Positions 24,294-31,944 of a stretch of DNA of 64,000 nucleotides are shown piece after piece. Position numbers and translations under genes: made by a program. The notes beneath the pieces were generated by a model. It was not told the origin of the DNA. It ran no database searches and worked only from the letters and a program-made list of their open reading frames with translations. This DNA comes from Tildeniella torsiva UHER 1998/13D (GTDB lineage: Bacteria > Cyanobacteriota > Cyanobacteriia > Phormidesmidales > Phormidesmidaceae), in contig JAHHIH010000024.1 of assembly GCA_019358835.1 (NCBI GenBank), forward strand, positions 1 through 64,000, written 5' to 3'. Position 1 is the stretch's first letter. Every line of letters begins with the position of its first letter.

Positions 24294-24313
24294 AGGTTAG
24301 CTATTTTAATGTA

Positions 24314-24386
24314 TGGAGCTAAGCGGATTCGAACCGCTGACCCCTTGCATGCCATGCAAGTGCTCTACCAACTGAGCTATAGCCCC
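24314..24386 (-). tRNA. tRNA-Ala (anticodon GGC)
   Basis: Read on the minus strand, the acceptor stem pairs GGGGCTA with TAGCTCC (one G-T pair) and discriminator A at 24314. The D-arm is GCTCAGTTGGTAGAGC, the anticodon arm CTTGC-ATGGCAT-GCAAG with anticodon GGC, and the T-loop GGTTCGAATCC. CCA is not encoded. Confidence 0.96.
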
Positions 24387-24541
24387 TCGTGCGTCAGCTT
24401 TTTCGCTGAACGCATCAACAATAGTGGCCTAAGGGGGGTACCGTCGTCAACCCCAAATTTTCCCTGAGTTTTATTTGAGGGTAGCGGTGAAGGGCTGCCA
24501 TCCGCGATAGAGTCAGGGAGATTAATAGTGTTCACGTGGCA

Positions 24542-25624
24542 ATGGCAATGGTTTATCCTGGTTCTTCGTCTCCCCCCGATGCCGATGCGGTGCAGGATGT
24601 TCTGCTGCGGCTGCGGCGTAAAGAGGGCACTTGGGTCAACTGGGCCCAGGGCTGCCAGGCGCTGCAAAAGGCGCGGTACACCCCCCAGCAAATCTTTGAA
24701 GAAACCGGCTTTGAGCCCATTCACCAAAACCAGATTATGGTGGCGGAGCAGGTCTACCAGTCCATTCTCAAGGTGGGGGTGGCGGAAGCGACCGTGGCCC
24801 ACTTTACCGAGCGGGGCAGCGATGCGCTCTACGAGCTGCGGGTGCTCTCCCAGGGCGATCGCGCCGCCACCGCCGACTTTATTCGGCAGCACGGCATCGA
24901 CTCCGAGGAGGTGCGCGATCTGGTGAAGCCGATCAAAGAATATGCCTACCGCAAAGACAAGCCCCAGGGCTTTGACGATGGGCCGGGGGATGCAATCGCC
25001 TACCACTTTTGGAAGCTGGCCCGCCAAAACGATGACCTGCAAGACCGATCGCGCCTGATTGCCCAGGGCCTGCGCTTTGCCCAGAGCCCCACCGCCCGCC
25101 AGCACATCGAAAAGCTGCTAACCGACTTTACCGTAGTTAAAGATCGCCCCGCCCCCCGCTTGCCCCTTTACCGGCTCGAAACCGAAAGCGAGCTGCCGCG
25201 CATGATCCCCGTGGTGGGGCAGATGCCGCTGACGGTGGATGACCTGAAGGCGGTGCCCGTGGTGGTGGCGGAAGAGCCCTTCAGCATGGTCAGCGCCAAC
25301 GGGGCCAGCGCCTGGATTGCGGTACCCGGCTGGCAGGTGATCTTTCGGGCCGAAGACCCAGTGGGGATTCTCATCCAGGCTCGCCAGTTGCCCAACTACC
25401 CCGCCGATGCCGCCGATGACACGGTGCTGGTGGTGGTCGATCGCAGCGATCGCACCTGGGATGACGACGGCTACTTTCTCACCGCCGAGGGCGATCGGCT
25501 GGCCATCGTTTGGTCACCCAGCCCGATTGACACCCCCATCTTGGGCAAAATGATTCTCATTCTGCGGCCCAAGCGTATTTTGGATGAAAACTACAACCGC
25601 GAACTCTGGCAGCTAGACGAATAG
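24542..25624 (+). CDS. raf1: Rubisco accumulation factor 1
   Basis: Raf1 is a dimeric chaperone that joins Rubisco large subunits into the L8 core after chaperonin folding. The 360-residue product matches the family. The N-terminal alpha domain (LLRLRRKEGTWVNWAQGCQALQKARY, QIFEETGFEP) is followed by a helical repeat and a linker near residues 185-200. The C-terminal beta dimerisation domain begins with RLPLYRLETESELPRMIPVVGQ. The ending DENYNRELWQLDE is typical. GTG at 24536 and ATGs at 24542 and 24548 are all in frame, and I take the first ATG. A 69-codon gene begins 9 bp after the stop. rbcR, a Rubisco gene regulator, is about 19 kb away. Confidence 0.93.
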   Translation: MAMVYPGSSSPPDADAVQDVLLRLRRKEGTWVNWAQGCQALQKARYTPQQIFEETGFEPIHQNQIMVAEQVYQSILKVGVAEATVAHFTERGSDALYELRVLSQGDRAATADFIRQHGIDSEEVRDLVKPIKEYAYRKDKPQGFDDGPGDAIAYHFWKLARQNDDLQDRSRLIAQGLRFAQSPTARQHIEKLLTDFTVVKDRPAPRLPLYRLETESELPRMIPVVGQMPLTVDDLKAVPVVVAEEPFSMVSANGASAWIAVPGWQVIFRAEDPVGILIQARQLPNYPADAADDTVLVVVDRSDRTWDDDGYFLTAEGDRLAIVWSPSPIDTPILGKMILILRPKRILDENYNRELWQLDE

Positions 25625-25633
25625 GAGAATGCT

Positions 25634-25843
25634 ATGGGCCTCGAACGACGTTTATCTCGCGACATGTTCTTAAACACCGAAATCGTGGAGCTGCGGCAGA
25701 TGTGCTTCACCCCCGGTCGCATGTTTGAGCCGGGTAAGTATATCGCTGGAGATCTACCCGATACCGCCTTTGAAATGGGTCTGGTAGAAAAGCTGCCGCC
25801 GGTACGGGGGAAGAGTGAGGAGATTGGGGACGGGTTGGAGTGA
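25634..25843 (+). CDS. Small hypothetical protein downstream of raf1
   Basis: The 69-residue product (MGLERRLSRDMFLNTEIVEL at its start) is not a family I can name. It has a mixed charged composition, FTPGRMFEPGKYIAGDLPDTAF in the middle (positions 26-47 in pieces), and a charged, poorly ordered end. GGAG lies about six bases before the ATG, and the gene starts 9 bp after the raf1 stop, so it is translated with raf1. Small proteins of this sort occur in other cyanobacteria. Its role is unknown and could be unrelated to Rubisco. Confidence 0.6.
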   Translation: MGLERRLSRDMFLNTEIVELRQMCFTPGRMFEPGKYIAGDLPDTAFEMGLVEKLPPVRGKSEEIGDGLE

Positions 25844-25873
25844 TGGGGGAGATAGGGGAAGTTTTGGGTGCTT

Positions 25874-25946
25874 AGTTTTGAGTTTTGAGTTTTGAGTGAA
25901 TAGTTGAAGGCATAAATTCAAAACTCAAACTTCAAAACTCAAAACT
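25874..25946. repeat. AT-rich inverted repeat (copy 1 of a dispersed family)
   Basis: The left arm is about two and a half copies of AGTTTTGAG from 25874 to 25897. The right arm, 25915-25946, repeats its complement (CTCAAAACT), giving a long imperfect hairpin. A second copy with the same units is at 37133-37214. Confidence 0.7.
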
Positions 25947-26051
25947 TTCCGCCCTTAGTCTCCCTCAAACTTTTAAGACAACGTGCCCCAGGCTACAGCG
26001 GCTACCGCCTCCAGCCTCGACAACAGATCGTAGTATCTGTGGTTGGTGGCA

Positions 26052-27791
26052 ATGGCCGTGACATCCTTAACCCCTCGGGAATTGCCCTCGCTGCCACGGC
26101 CTCAGATCATTGTTTGCGGGCTGGGGCGCACGGGGCTGCGGATTTTTAGTCTACTGCGGCAGCAGGGGGCGCAGGTGGTGGGCATTAGCTACCACCCTAT
26201 GCCGGAGGTGGTGGGCGAGATTGTGGTGGGGGAGCTGCGATCGCCCACCACCCTCACCCAAGCAGGCATTCACCAGGCCCATACCCTGGTGCTGGCCACC
26301 TCCGACGACGCCCTGAACCTGGCGATTTTGACCCAGGCGCGCATTCTCAACCCCAACATTCGCATCATCAACCGGCTGTTTAACATCAGCCTAGGGGAGC
26401 GCCTCGACCACACCCTGCCCCACCATGTCAGCCTCAGCTCGGCGGCGCTGGCGGCTCCGCTGTTTGCCTTTGCGGCGCGGGGCAACCGGGCGATCGGGCA
26501 GCTGCGCCTGTTCGATCTCACCTGGCCGATGTATGAGGAGGTGATCGATGCCGCCCATCCTTGGCACGGCAAGCTGCTGAAAACCTTGTGGGACAACCGA
26601 TCCCAGCTGTTGATTCACTACCACTCGGCCCGCTGCTCCATCGATCTGGTGACGGCGGTGGTAACGGGGGAGGTGTTGCAGGTGGGCGATCGCATCGTGG
26701 TGGCCACCCGACCTCAGCAGCCTGTCCTGAAGTCTCGCCATGTAGCCCAATTTTGGCAGCGGCTGCTAGTCACCCTCGACCACGGTCGCCGCCGCGCCCG
26801 CGCTACTTTGCTAGTGATTTTGGCGCTGCTGATCACCATTGGTCTGGCCACCTTTACCTACCTGTGGCACGACCTCAACACTAGCTGGGTCGATGCTCTT
26901 TATTTCTCGGTGGGCATGATCACCGGGGCCGGGGGCCAAGAACAGGTGGCAGAAGACTCCTCGGCCAGCATCAAAGTTTTCACCGCTGTGATGATGCTGG
27001 TGGGGGCGGGGGTGATTGGCATTTGCTACGCCCTGCTGAACGATTTTATTCTGGGATCGCATTTTCAGAGTCTGTGGAGCGTGGCCCGCATGCCGCGCCA
27101 GCACCACTACATTATTTGCGGGCTGGGTGGGGTGGGCTATCGCACCGCCATTCACCTGCACAAAACTGGCTATCGGGTAGCCGTAATCGAGCAGGATGCC
27201 CACAACCGCTTTTTGCCCGCTGTCAAGGCGCTCAAAATTCCGGTCATGATCGCCGATGCCAACCTGACCTCTACGTTAGAAACTGTGAACCTGGCCTCGG
27301 CCCAGGCTTTGCTCGTTGTCACCAGCGACGATACGGTGAATTTAGAAATTGCCCTGACGGCCCGCAGCATTAGCCCCCAGGTGCCCGCCGTGGTTCGCAT
27401 TTTTGATGCCGAATTTGCCCAGCAGTTGCAGCAGGTGTTTGAGTTTGACCAGGTGCTCAGCCCGATGGATCTGGCCGCGCCCACCTTTGCTGCTGCGGCC
27501 CTCGGAGGAAGAATCCTCGGCAATGGCATGTCTGGGGATCTGCTGTGGGTGGCGATCGCGACGCTGATCACCCCCCACCATCCCTTCTACAACCAGCCAA
27601 TTCAGACCGTGGCCCAGACAGCCAATCTGGTGCCCTTATACATCGAGTCGGCCCATCGCACGCTCCATGGCCACGACCTACTCGACGTGACTCTGACCGA
27701 CGGCGACGTGCTCTACCTGACCATGCCCGCCAACCGACTCGACTGCCTGCAATATACCCCTACCGCAGTTACAGAGGAGATGCGGGGATGA
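26052..27791 (+). CDS. RCK-channel-RCK protein with atypical pore
   Basis: The 579-residue protein joins two TrkA-N/RCK units around an ion-channel-like module. The first Rossmann motif is CGLGRTG (about residues 22-28) and the second is CGLGGVG (about 356-362), each followed by an RCK-C-like region. Between them are two membrane helices (about 251-272 and 308-331) with a pore-like segment, YFSVGMITGAGGQE (about 284-297). A potassium channel would have TVGYGD here; this has TGAGGQ, so ion selectivity is doubtful. It may be a cation transporter subunit or a non-selective channel. The ATG at 26052 is preferred to a TTG at 26043. Confidence 0.78.
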   Translation: MAVTSLTPRELPSLPRPQIIVCGLGRTGLRIFSLLRQQGAQVVGISYHPMPEVVGEIVVGELRSPTTLTQAGIHQAHTLVLATSDDALNLAILTQARILNPNIRIINRLFNISLGERLDHTLPHHVSLSSAALAAPLFAFAARGNRAIGQLRLFDLTWPMYEEVIDAAHPWHGKLLKTLWDNRSQLLIHYHSARCSIDLVTAVVTGEVLQVGDRIVVATRPQQPVLKSRHVAQFWQRLLVTLDHGRRRARATLLVILALLITIGLATFTYLWHDLNTSWVDALYFSVGMITGAGGQEQVAEDSSASIKVFTAVMMLVGAGVIGICYALLNDFILGSHFQSLWSVARMPRQHHYIICGLGGVGYRTAIHLHKTGYRVAVIEQDAHNRFLPAVKALKIPVMIADANLTSTLETVNLASAQALLVVTSDDTVNLEIALTARSISPQVPAVVRIFDAEFAQQLQQVFEFDQVLSPMDLAAPTFAAAALGGRILGNGMSGDLLWVAIATLITPHHPFYNQPIQTVAQTANLVPLYIESAHRTLHGHDLLDVTLTDGDVLYLTMPANRLDCLQYTPTAVTEEMRG

Positions 27792-27817
27792 GAAAAATGC
27801 CGTAGGCATAGCCCCCG

Positions 27818-28020
27818 GTAGGGGCGAACCTGTGTGTTCGCCCCTACCCCGCCATAGGAATATTCGCGACCGGAGGTATTCCCCATGCCAAATTTAGGAC
27901 AGACACGTGGTCTGCCCCTACGCAAGGTTTCCAAGTAGGGGCGAACCCGCGGGTTCGCCCAAATCCCCGCCATAGGGAAATTCGTGGTTGGTGGCATTCC
28001 CTATGCCAGGTTCTGAGGAC
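27818..28020. repeat. Two-unit interspersed repeat with palindromic GTAGGGGCGAAC modules
   Basis: A unit of about 85 bp occurs twice, at 27818-27900 and 27935-28020. Each begins with GTAGGGGCGAAC followed by its partial complement GTTCGCCC, then CCGCCATAGG and a TATTCCCCATGCC-like end. The intervening 27901-27934 contains a CAGAC...GTCTG hairpin and GCCCCTAC. No coding frame spans it. This type of GC-rich palindromic repeat is common in cyanobacterial spacers. Confidence 0.75.
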
Positions 28021-28048
28021 ATGGTGGCGACGTACCGGCTCTACAGGT

Positions 28049-28618
28049 TCAGCGGTGATTGATTTGGAGCCAGCCAAACAGTTGTTCGGCGGTTAACGCC
28101 AGATCTAGCGCTGGCAAGCTAGGCAGAATAGCATCGTCAGTCCATTCCTCAGGTAAGCGATCGAGTCGGTAGACCAGCACCACCCGTTCTTCAGGATCGA
28201 TCAGCCAGCCCAGTTGGCCCCCGTAGCGCAGGCTGTGCAAAATTTTGCGCGTCACCTTCATCTGGCTCTGCTGGGGAGAAAGAATCTCAATGATCCAATC
28301 TGGGGCAACGCTAACGCCAGTGCTGATAATCTCGCCATTCTCGTCAATGGGGATCCGGCTTTGTTCCAGCACAGCAATATCTGGCACGATGGAGCGCCCA
28401 CCAACAGTACAGCGCAGTTCGGTGAGAGCTTCATAGGGCGAATCAACAGCGTTATTGATGACGCCAACCAACCGCGATTGAATTCGACTGTGTTTTCCGC
28501 CGGGCATCGGTTTTTGGGTAGCCTCTCCCTGCACAAATTCCCAAGCGGGTGACTCCTCAATGTAGGGTAGTGTTAAGAACTCCTCCAGGGTCAACCGTTG
28601 AGGTAAGGCAACAGTCAT
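28049..28618 (-). CDS. Uma2-family (DUF820) putative endonuclease
   Basis: The 189-residue protein begins MTVALPQRLTLEEFLTLPYI, a common Uma2 start, and has the nuclease features WEFVQGEATQKPMPGGKHS, RSIVPDIAVLE, PDWIIEILSPQQSQMKV and GWLIDPEERVVLVY. It is the second copy in the window and differs strongly from the one at 23.7 kb. Activity is untested in the family. The ATG at 28618 is preferred; an upstream ATG at 28705 would add a non-conserved leader reaching almost to the divergent helicase gene. It is divergent from that helicase and lies next to the GTAGGGGCGAAC repeats. Confidence 0.85.
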   Translation of the reverse strand: MTVALPQRLTLEEFLTLPYIEESPAWEFVQGEATQKPMPGGKHSRIQSRLVGVINNAVDSPYEALTELRCTVGGRSIVPDIAVLEQSRIPIDENGEIISTGVSVAPDWIIEILSPQQSQMKVTRKILHSLRYGGQLGWLIDPEERVVLVYRLDRLPEEWTDDAILPSLPALDLALTAEQLFGWLQINHR

Positions 28619-28713
28619 GACGATGGCCCTCGCGTCAACTGCCTGAATTGTAGCTTTCTGGCATCCTTCCGTTTGGCCGCTCGCTACAATACCCCCAATA
28701 ACCATCGACCACC

Positions 28714-30207
28714 ATGGGGCGCACTCCCACCCTCACCTATGATCGCGGCACCCTGATCCTGCATCCGCCCCCGCGCGGCAGAAGCTGGGTAGACTTTGCC
28801 CACTGGGACGATCGCATTGAGAAATTCCGCATCCCTGCCCAGCAGTACCGCGCCCTGGTCGAAACCCTACGGGCCGAGCAGGTACCCTTCAACGATCAGG
28901 CCCAGACCTTTGCCCCGCTAGAGCTTGATCCCCGGCTCAGCCTGGAACCCTATCTCCATCAAACCGAAGCCCTCCAGGCCTGGATCGACCAGCGCTGGCG
29001 CGGTGTGGTGGTGTTACCCACCGCCAGCGGCAAGACCTATCTGGCCCAAATGGTCATGCAGGCTACGCCTCGGCCTACGCTGATCACCGTGCCGACGCTG
29101 GACTTAATGCACCAGTGGTACGCTCACCTAAAAGCGGCCTTTCCCGATGTGGAAGTGGGGCTTTTGGGCGGGGGATCAAAGGATCGTACGCCGATTTTGG
29201 TGGCCACCTACGATAGCGCCGCCATCCATGCCGAGAGTTTGGGCAACCAGTACGCCCTGCTGATCTGTGACGAGTGTCACCATTTGCCCAGCGACTTTAA
29301 TCGGGTAATTGCGGAATATTCCATCGCGCCCTACCGGCTGGGGCTCACCGCCACCCCCGATCGCGCCGATGGTCGCCACGAGGATTTAACCCATTTGCTG
29401 GGGCCGGTAGTTTACGCCAAGTCAGCGGCAGATCTATCGGGGGATGCCCTGGCCCCGTTTCAGATTGTGCCGATTCGGGTGAAGCTGTCGAACCAGGAGC
29501 GATCGCGCTACGACCAGCTGATCGCCCAGCGCAACCGCTTTTTGCAGGAGGCCAATATCTGGCTCAGCTCGGCCCAGGGATGGCAGCGATTTGTGCGAGC
29601 CAGTGCCCAGTCCCCAGGGGGGCGGCGGGCGATGTTGGCCCACCGAGAGGCACGGGCGATCGCCCTGGGCACCGAAGGCAAACTGCGAGTGCTCGCCGAC
29701 CTGCTTGCCCAGCACCATCCCGATCGCACGCTGATTTTTACCAATGACAACGCCACTGTCTACCACATCTCCGAGACCTTTTTGATCCCCGCTATCACCC
29801 ACCAAACGCCCGTCAAAGAGCGCCACGCCGTTCTTCAAGGGTTTCGCAGCGGCGACTATCCCACCCTGGTGGTCAGCCACGTGCTCAACGAAGGGGTGGA
29901 TGTGCCCGAGGCTCGGGTGGCCATCTTGCTCTCGGGCAGCGGCTCCACCCGCGAGTATGTGCAGCGGCTGGGGCGCATTTTGCGCAAGGGCAGCGGCAGC
30001 AAGCAGGCCATTCTTTACGAAGTTGTCGCCGAAGAAACCACCGAAGAGGCCATCTCCAGCCGCCGCCGCCAGGGGGTGCAAACGTCGCCGACTAGTCCTC
30101 GCCAGCTAGAATTGGTGCCGGTGAAGCCGGTCTATAGCGCTGATCCCCTACCGGCTGTGCCACGAGCTGCCGAGGCACAGCCCATACCTCCCCCCGAGGC
30201 ACCTTAA
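28714..30207 (+). CDS. XPB/RAD25-like superfamily 2 DNA helicase
   Basis: The 497-residue protein has helicase motif I LPTASGKT (residues 101-108), motif II DECH (186-189), motif III LTATPDR (211-217) and C-terminal motifs including VVSHVLNEGVDVPEA and VQRLGRILRKGSG. A short N-terminal domain with RSWVDFAHWDDRIEKFR resembles the XPB N-terminal damage-recognition region. Bacterial XPB-like helicases work in DNA repair or unwinding, often next to a DUF790/Bax1 nuclease gene; no such gene follows here. A proline-rich tail after residue 455 is variable. The ATG at 28714 is clear. Confidence 0.87.
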   Translation: MGRTPTLTYDRGTLILHPPPRGRSWVDFAHWDDRIEKFRIPAQQYRALVETLRAEQVPFNDQAQTFAPLELDPRLSLEPYLHQTEALQAWIDQRWRGVVVLPTASGKTYLAQMVMQATPRPTLITVPTLDLMHQWYAHLKAAFPDVEVGLLGGGSKDRTPILVATYDSAAIHAESLGNQYALLICDECHHLPSDFNRVIAEYSIAPYRLGLTATPDRADGRHEDLTHLLGPVVYAKSAADLSGDALAPFQIVPIRVKLSNQERSRYDQLIAQRNRFLQEANIWLSSAQGWQRFVRASAQSPGGRRAMLAHREARAIALGTEGKLRVLADLLAQHHPDRTLIFTNDNATVYHISETFLIPAITHQTPVKERHAVLQGFRSGDYPTLVVSHVLNEGVDVPEARVAILLSGSGSTREYVQRLGRILRKGSGSKQAILYEVVAEETTEEAISSRRRQGVQTSPTSPRQLELVPVKPVYSADPLPAVPRAAEAQPIPPPEAP

Positions 30208-30671
30208 GCACTCGCCTAGGCAACAAAAATAATCTCAAATAAGTGGATACAGGTGCGTCCAGGAAGCTCCTCAAACGCTATCTTAGTAGTAGGTCAAAGT
30301 CTTGCCAGAAAAGGGTTATCGGCGATTGCGCCCAAACCTCATATTGGACTTTGCCCACGGCTAAATGCCGCGCCTCTTGCCCTTGGGTGTTCCCCCACAG
30401 CCCTACGTGTCGGGTTTGGCCCTAGTTGACGAAAGTTAAGCACTAACCGGATCAGCCTAATGGGTTAGTTCGTTAGCCTGCCTGATTCCAGGGCAGGCCA
30501 GCTACCTGTCCCGGATCGCAAATCTTGAACCTTAACTTCCCTTGACTCGGGACCTCGATTCGCTACTGGGTACGGGACGCTTGGCCATGTGGCTCTATCT
30601 GTTTTCTTCAGGCTTTGGCGATCGCCCCAGCGCCAGGCATTCCCAACTTTCTCCATCCCACCTATCCTTCG
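30208..30671. other. Non-coding spacer
   Basis: No credible gene is seen in these 464 bp. A small hairpin, GCCTGCC (30476-30482) with GGCAGGC (30492-30498), lies in the middle but has no T run. Short frames in the region lack a ribosome-binding site and recognisable domains. Confidence 0.4.
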
Positions 30672-31409
30672 ATGAGTCACCTGTTTGCCACGGCTTTGCT
30701 TCTTACCCTCGGTGCTGGTTCAGCAGGGCTGTTGACCGTCTCTGCCCAGCCAACCCAGGCCAAGGCATTTAATTCTTTAGGACCCTTGCAGGCTGGGCTA
30801 ATGGGCACCCATTCAGCCGCGCCCGCGCTTGCCAATTATCTGGCTCAAACAGAGATACCCTTAGCCGCAGACTCGGGGATCGCAGCGGTTGATGCGGCCA
30901 CTCCAGCGGAGCCAGGCCAGGCTCTAGATGCGATCGCATCCACAGTCTGCGCCCATCTGCCGGAGTGGGAGCGCCCTTCGGCGATTGCCCAAACTAAGCA
31001 GCTGGAAGCCATGCCCTACTACGGTGAGGTAGACACCGATCCCATGGCTGAACTGGCTAAAACTTGGTGGAACCACGAAATCTTTGTGTTCACCACCTAC
31101 GGCCTCAGTGCCCGCACCGATCCCCTCTACCTCTCTGGGGTTTGGACGGCGATGGATGACCTTTGGGACTGCTACAGTGGCGACCAGCCTGAGCAGATTA
31201 ATCAGGGTGAACTGGCCGAAATGTGGCTGCTGCATCACCGTCTGGTCAGCTTGGAATGGCAAGACGATCAGTACTTGGCCACTGTTGAACCCATGGGCGC
31301 AGGCCTGCAGCTGGTGCAGTTTCCCCGCCGCGAAAGTGGCCAGACGTTACCCCTGAGCATTGTCTCCACCACCGGTCAGGCCCTGGCGGTGATGTCGGGA
31401 GACTGGTGA
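30672..31409 (+). CDS. Secreted hypothetical protein
   Basis: This 245-residue protein begins with a signal peptide (MSHLFATALLLTLGAGSAGL, cleaved near SAQPTQAKA). The mature part contains YLAQTEIPLAA and an acidic region with one conserved-looking block, WWNHEIFVFTTYGLSARTDPLYLSGVWTAMDDLWDCY. It then ends in a strand-rich region (GELAEMWLLHHRLVSLEWQDDQYLATVEP). I do not recognise a family. Periplasmic or extracellular location is likely. The ATG at 30672 is chosen because the signal sequence starts there. A 19-bp terminator at 31436-31477 ends it and the convergent secG. Confidence 0.65.
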   Translation: MSHLFATALLLTLGAGSAGLLTVSAQPTQAKAFNSLGPLQAGLMGTHSAAPALANYLAQTEIPLAADSGIAAVDAATPAEPGQALDAIASTVCAHLPEWERPSAIAQTKQLEAMPYYGEVDTDPMAELAKTWWNHEIFVFTTYGLSARTDPLYLSGVWTAMDDLWDCYSGDQPEQINQGELAEMWLLHHRLVSLEWQDDQYLATVEPMGAGLQLVQFPRRESGQTLPLSIVSTTGQALAVMSGDW

Positions 31410-31435
31410 TCCCCTGCCTTGCCGACAATCCCAAT

Positions 31436-31477
31436 AAAATAATGCCTCCGACTCGTCTGAGTCGGAGGCATTATTTT
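31436..31477. terminator. 19-bp perfect bidirectional terminator
   Basis: AAAATAATGCCTCCGACTC (31436-31454) pairs perfectly with GAGTCGGAGGCATTATTTT (31459-31477) around a GTCT loop, with A and T runs at the base on both strands. It lies between the convergent secreted-protein and secG genes. Confidence 0.93.
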
Positions 31478-31529
31478 ATGTTTCCGAATGATTCTGGAGC
31501 AGCTCTCTCAAACAGAAATCCACAGGTTT

Positions 31530-31784
31530 CTAGAGGGCAGGCGGCGCGGCGGCTACATCGAGCCAACCCGCACTCAGGACTACCGTTAGGCCCATAAACA
31601 GCACGGTCAATGTCCAGGTGACGCGGTTGAGGGTGGTCTCAGCGCTTTTGGTGCTGGTAAACAGCTGGGCCTGGCCACCTAGGCCGCCCAACCCATCGCC
31701 CTTGGGGCTGTGAAGCAGCACCAGAGCCGTCAGGCCCACGGCAGAAACCATCCAGATAACCTTCAAAATCGTGGTAACTATCAT
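31530..31784 (-). CDS. secG: Preprotein translocase subunit SecG
   Basis: SecG is the small third subunit of the SecYEG channel and assists SecA-driven export. The 84-residue product has two membrane helices (about residues 4-24 and 54-74) and a connecting loop with HSPKGDGLGGLGGQAQLF, the glycine-rich signature of the family, followed by STKSAETTLNRVTW. The ATG at 31784 is the natural start. gpmI lies upstream on the same strand, 160 bp away, an order seen in other cyanobacteria, so both may share a transcript ending at the 31436 hairpin. Confidence 0.92.
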   Translation of the reverse strand: MIVTTILKVIWMVSAVGLTALVLLHSPKGDGLGGLGGQAQLFTSTKSAETTLNRVTWTLTVLFMGLTVVLSAGWLDVAAAPPAL

Positions 31785-31944
31785 CGCGTTCCTAGACTAA
31801 CCTGCACAAAATAACGGGGTGGGGAAGTGGGCGATTTCCTGCGGGATCAATGGTCGAATCGCAGCTCCAGCGCAACACCAACAGGCCCAAGCTTCACTAT
31901 ACCCCAAGCCTCTAAGCCGATTCCAGCATCGCTCTCGAATCGGC

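Noticed and set aside
30243-30425. A 60-codon open frame on the plus strand
   Set aside because: No ribosome-binding site, no domain, unusual composition. It lies in a spacer and overlaps no conserved sequence.
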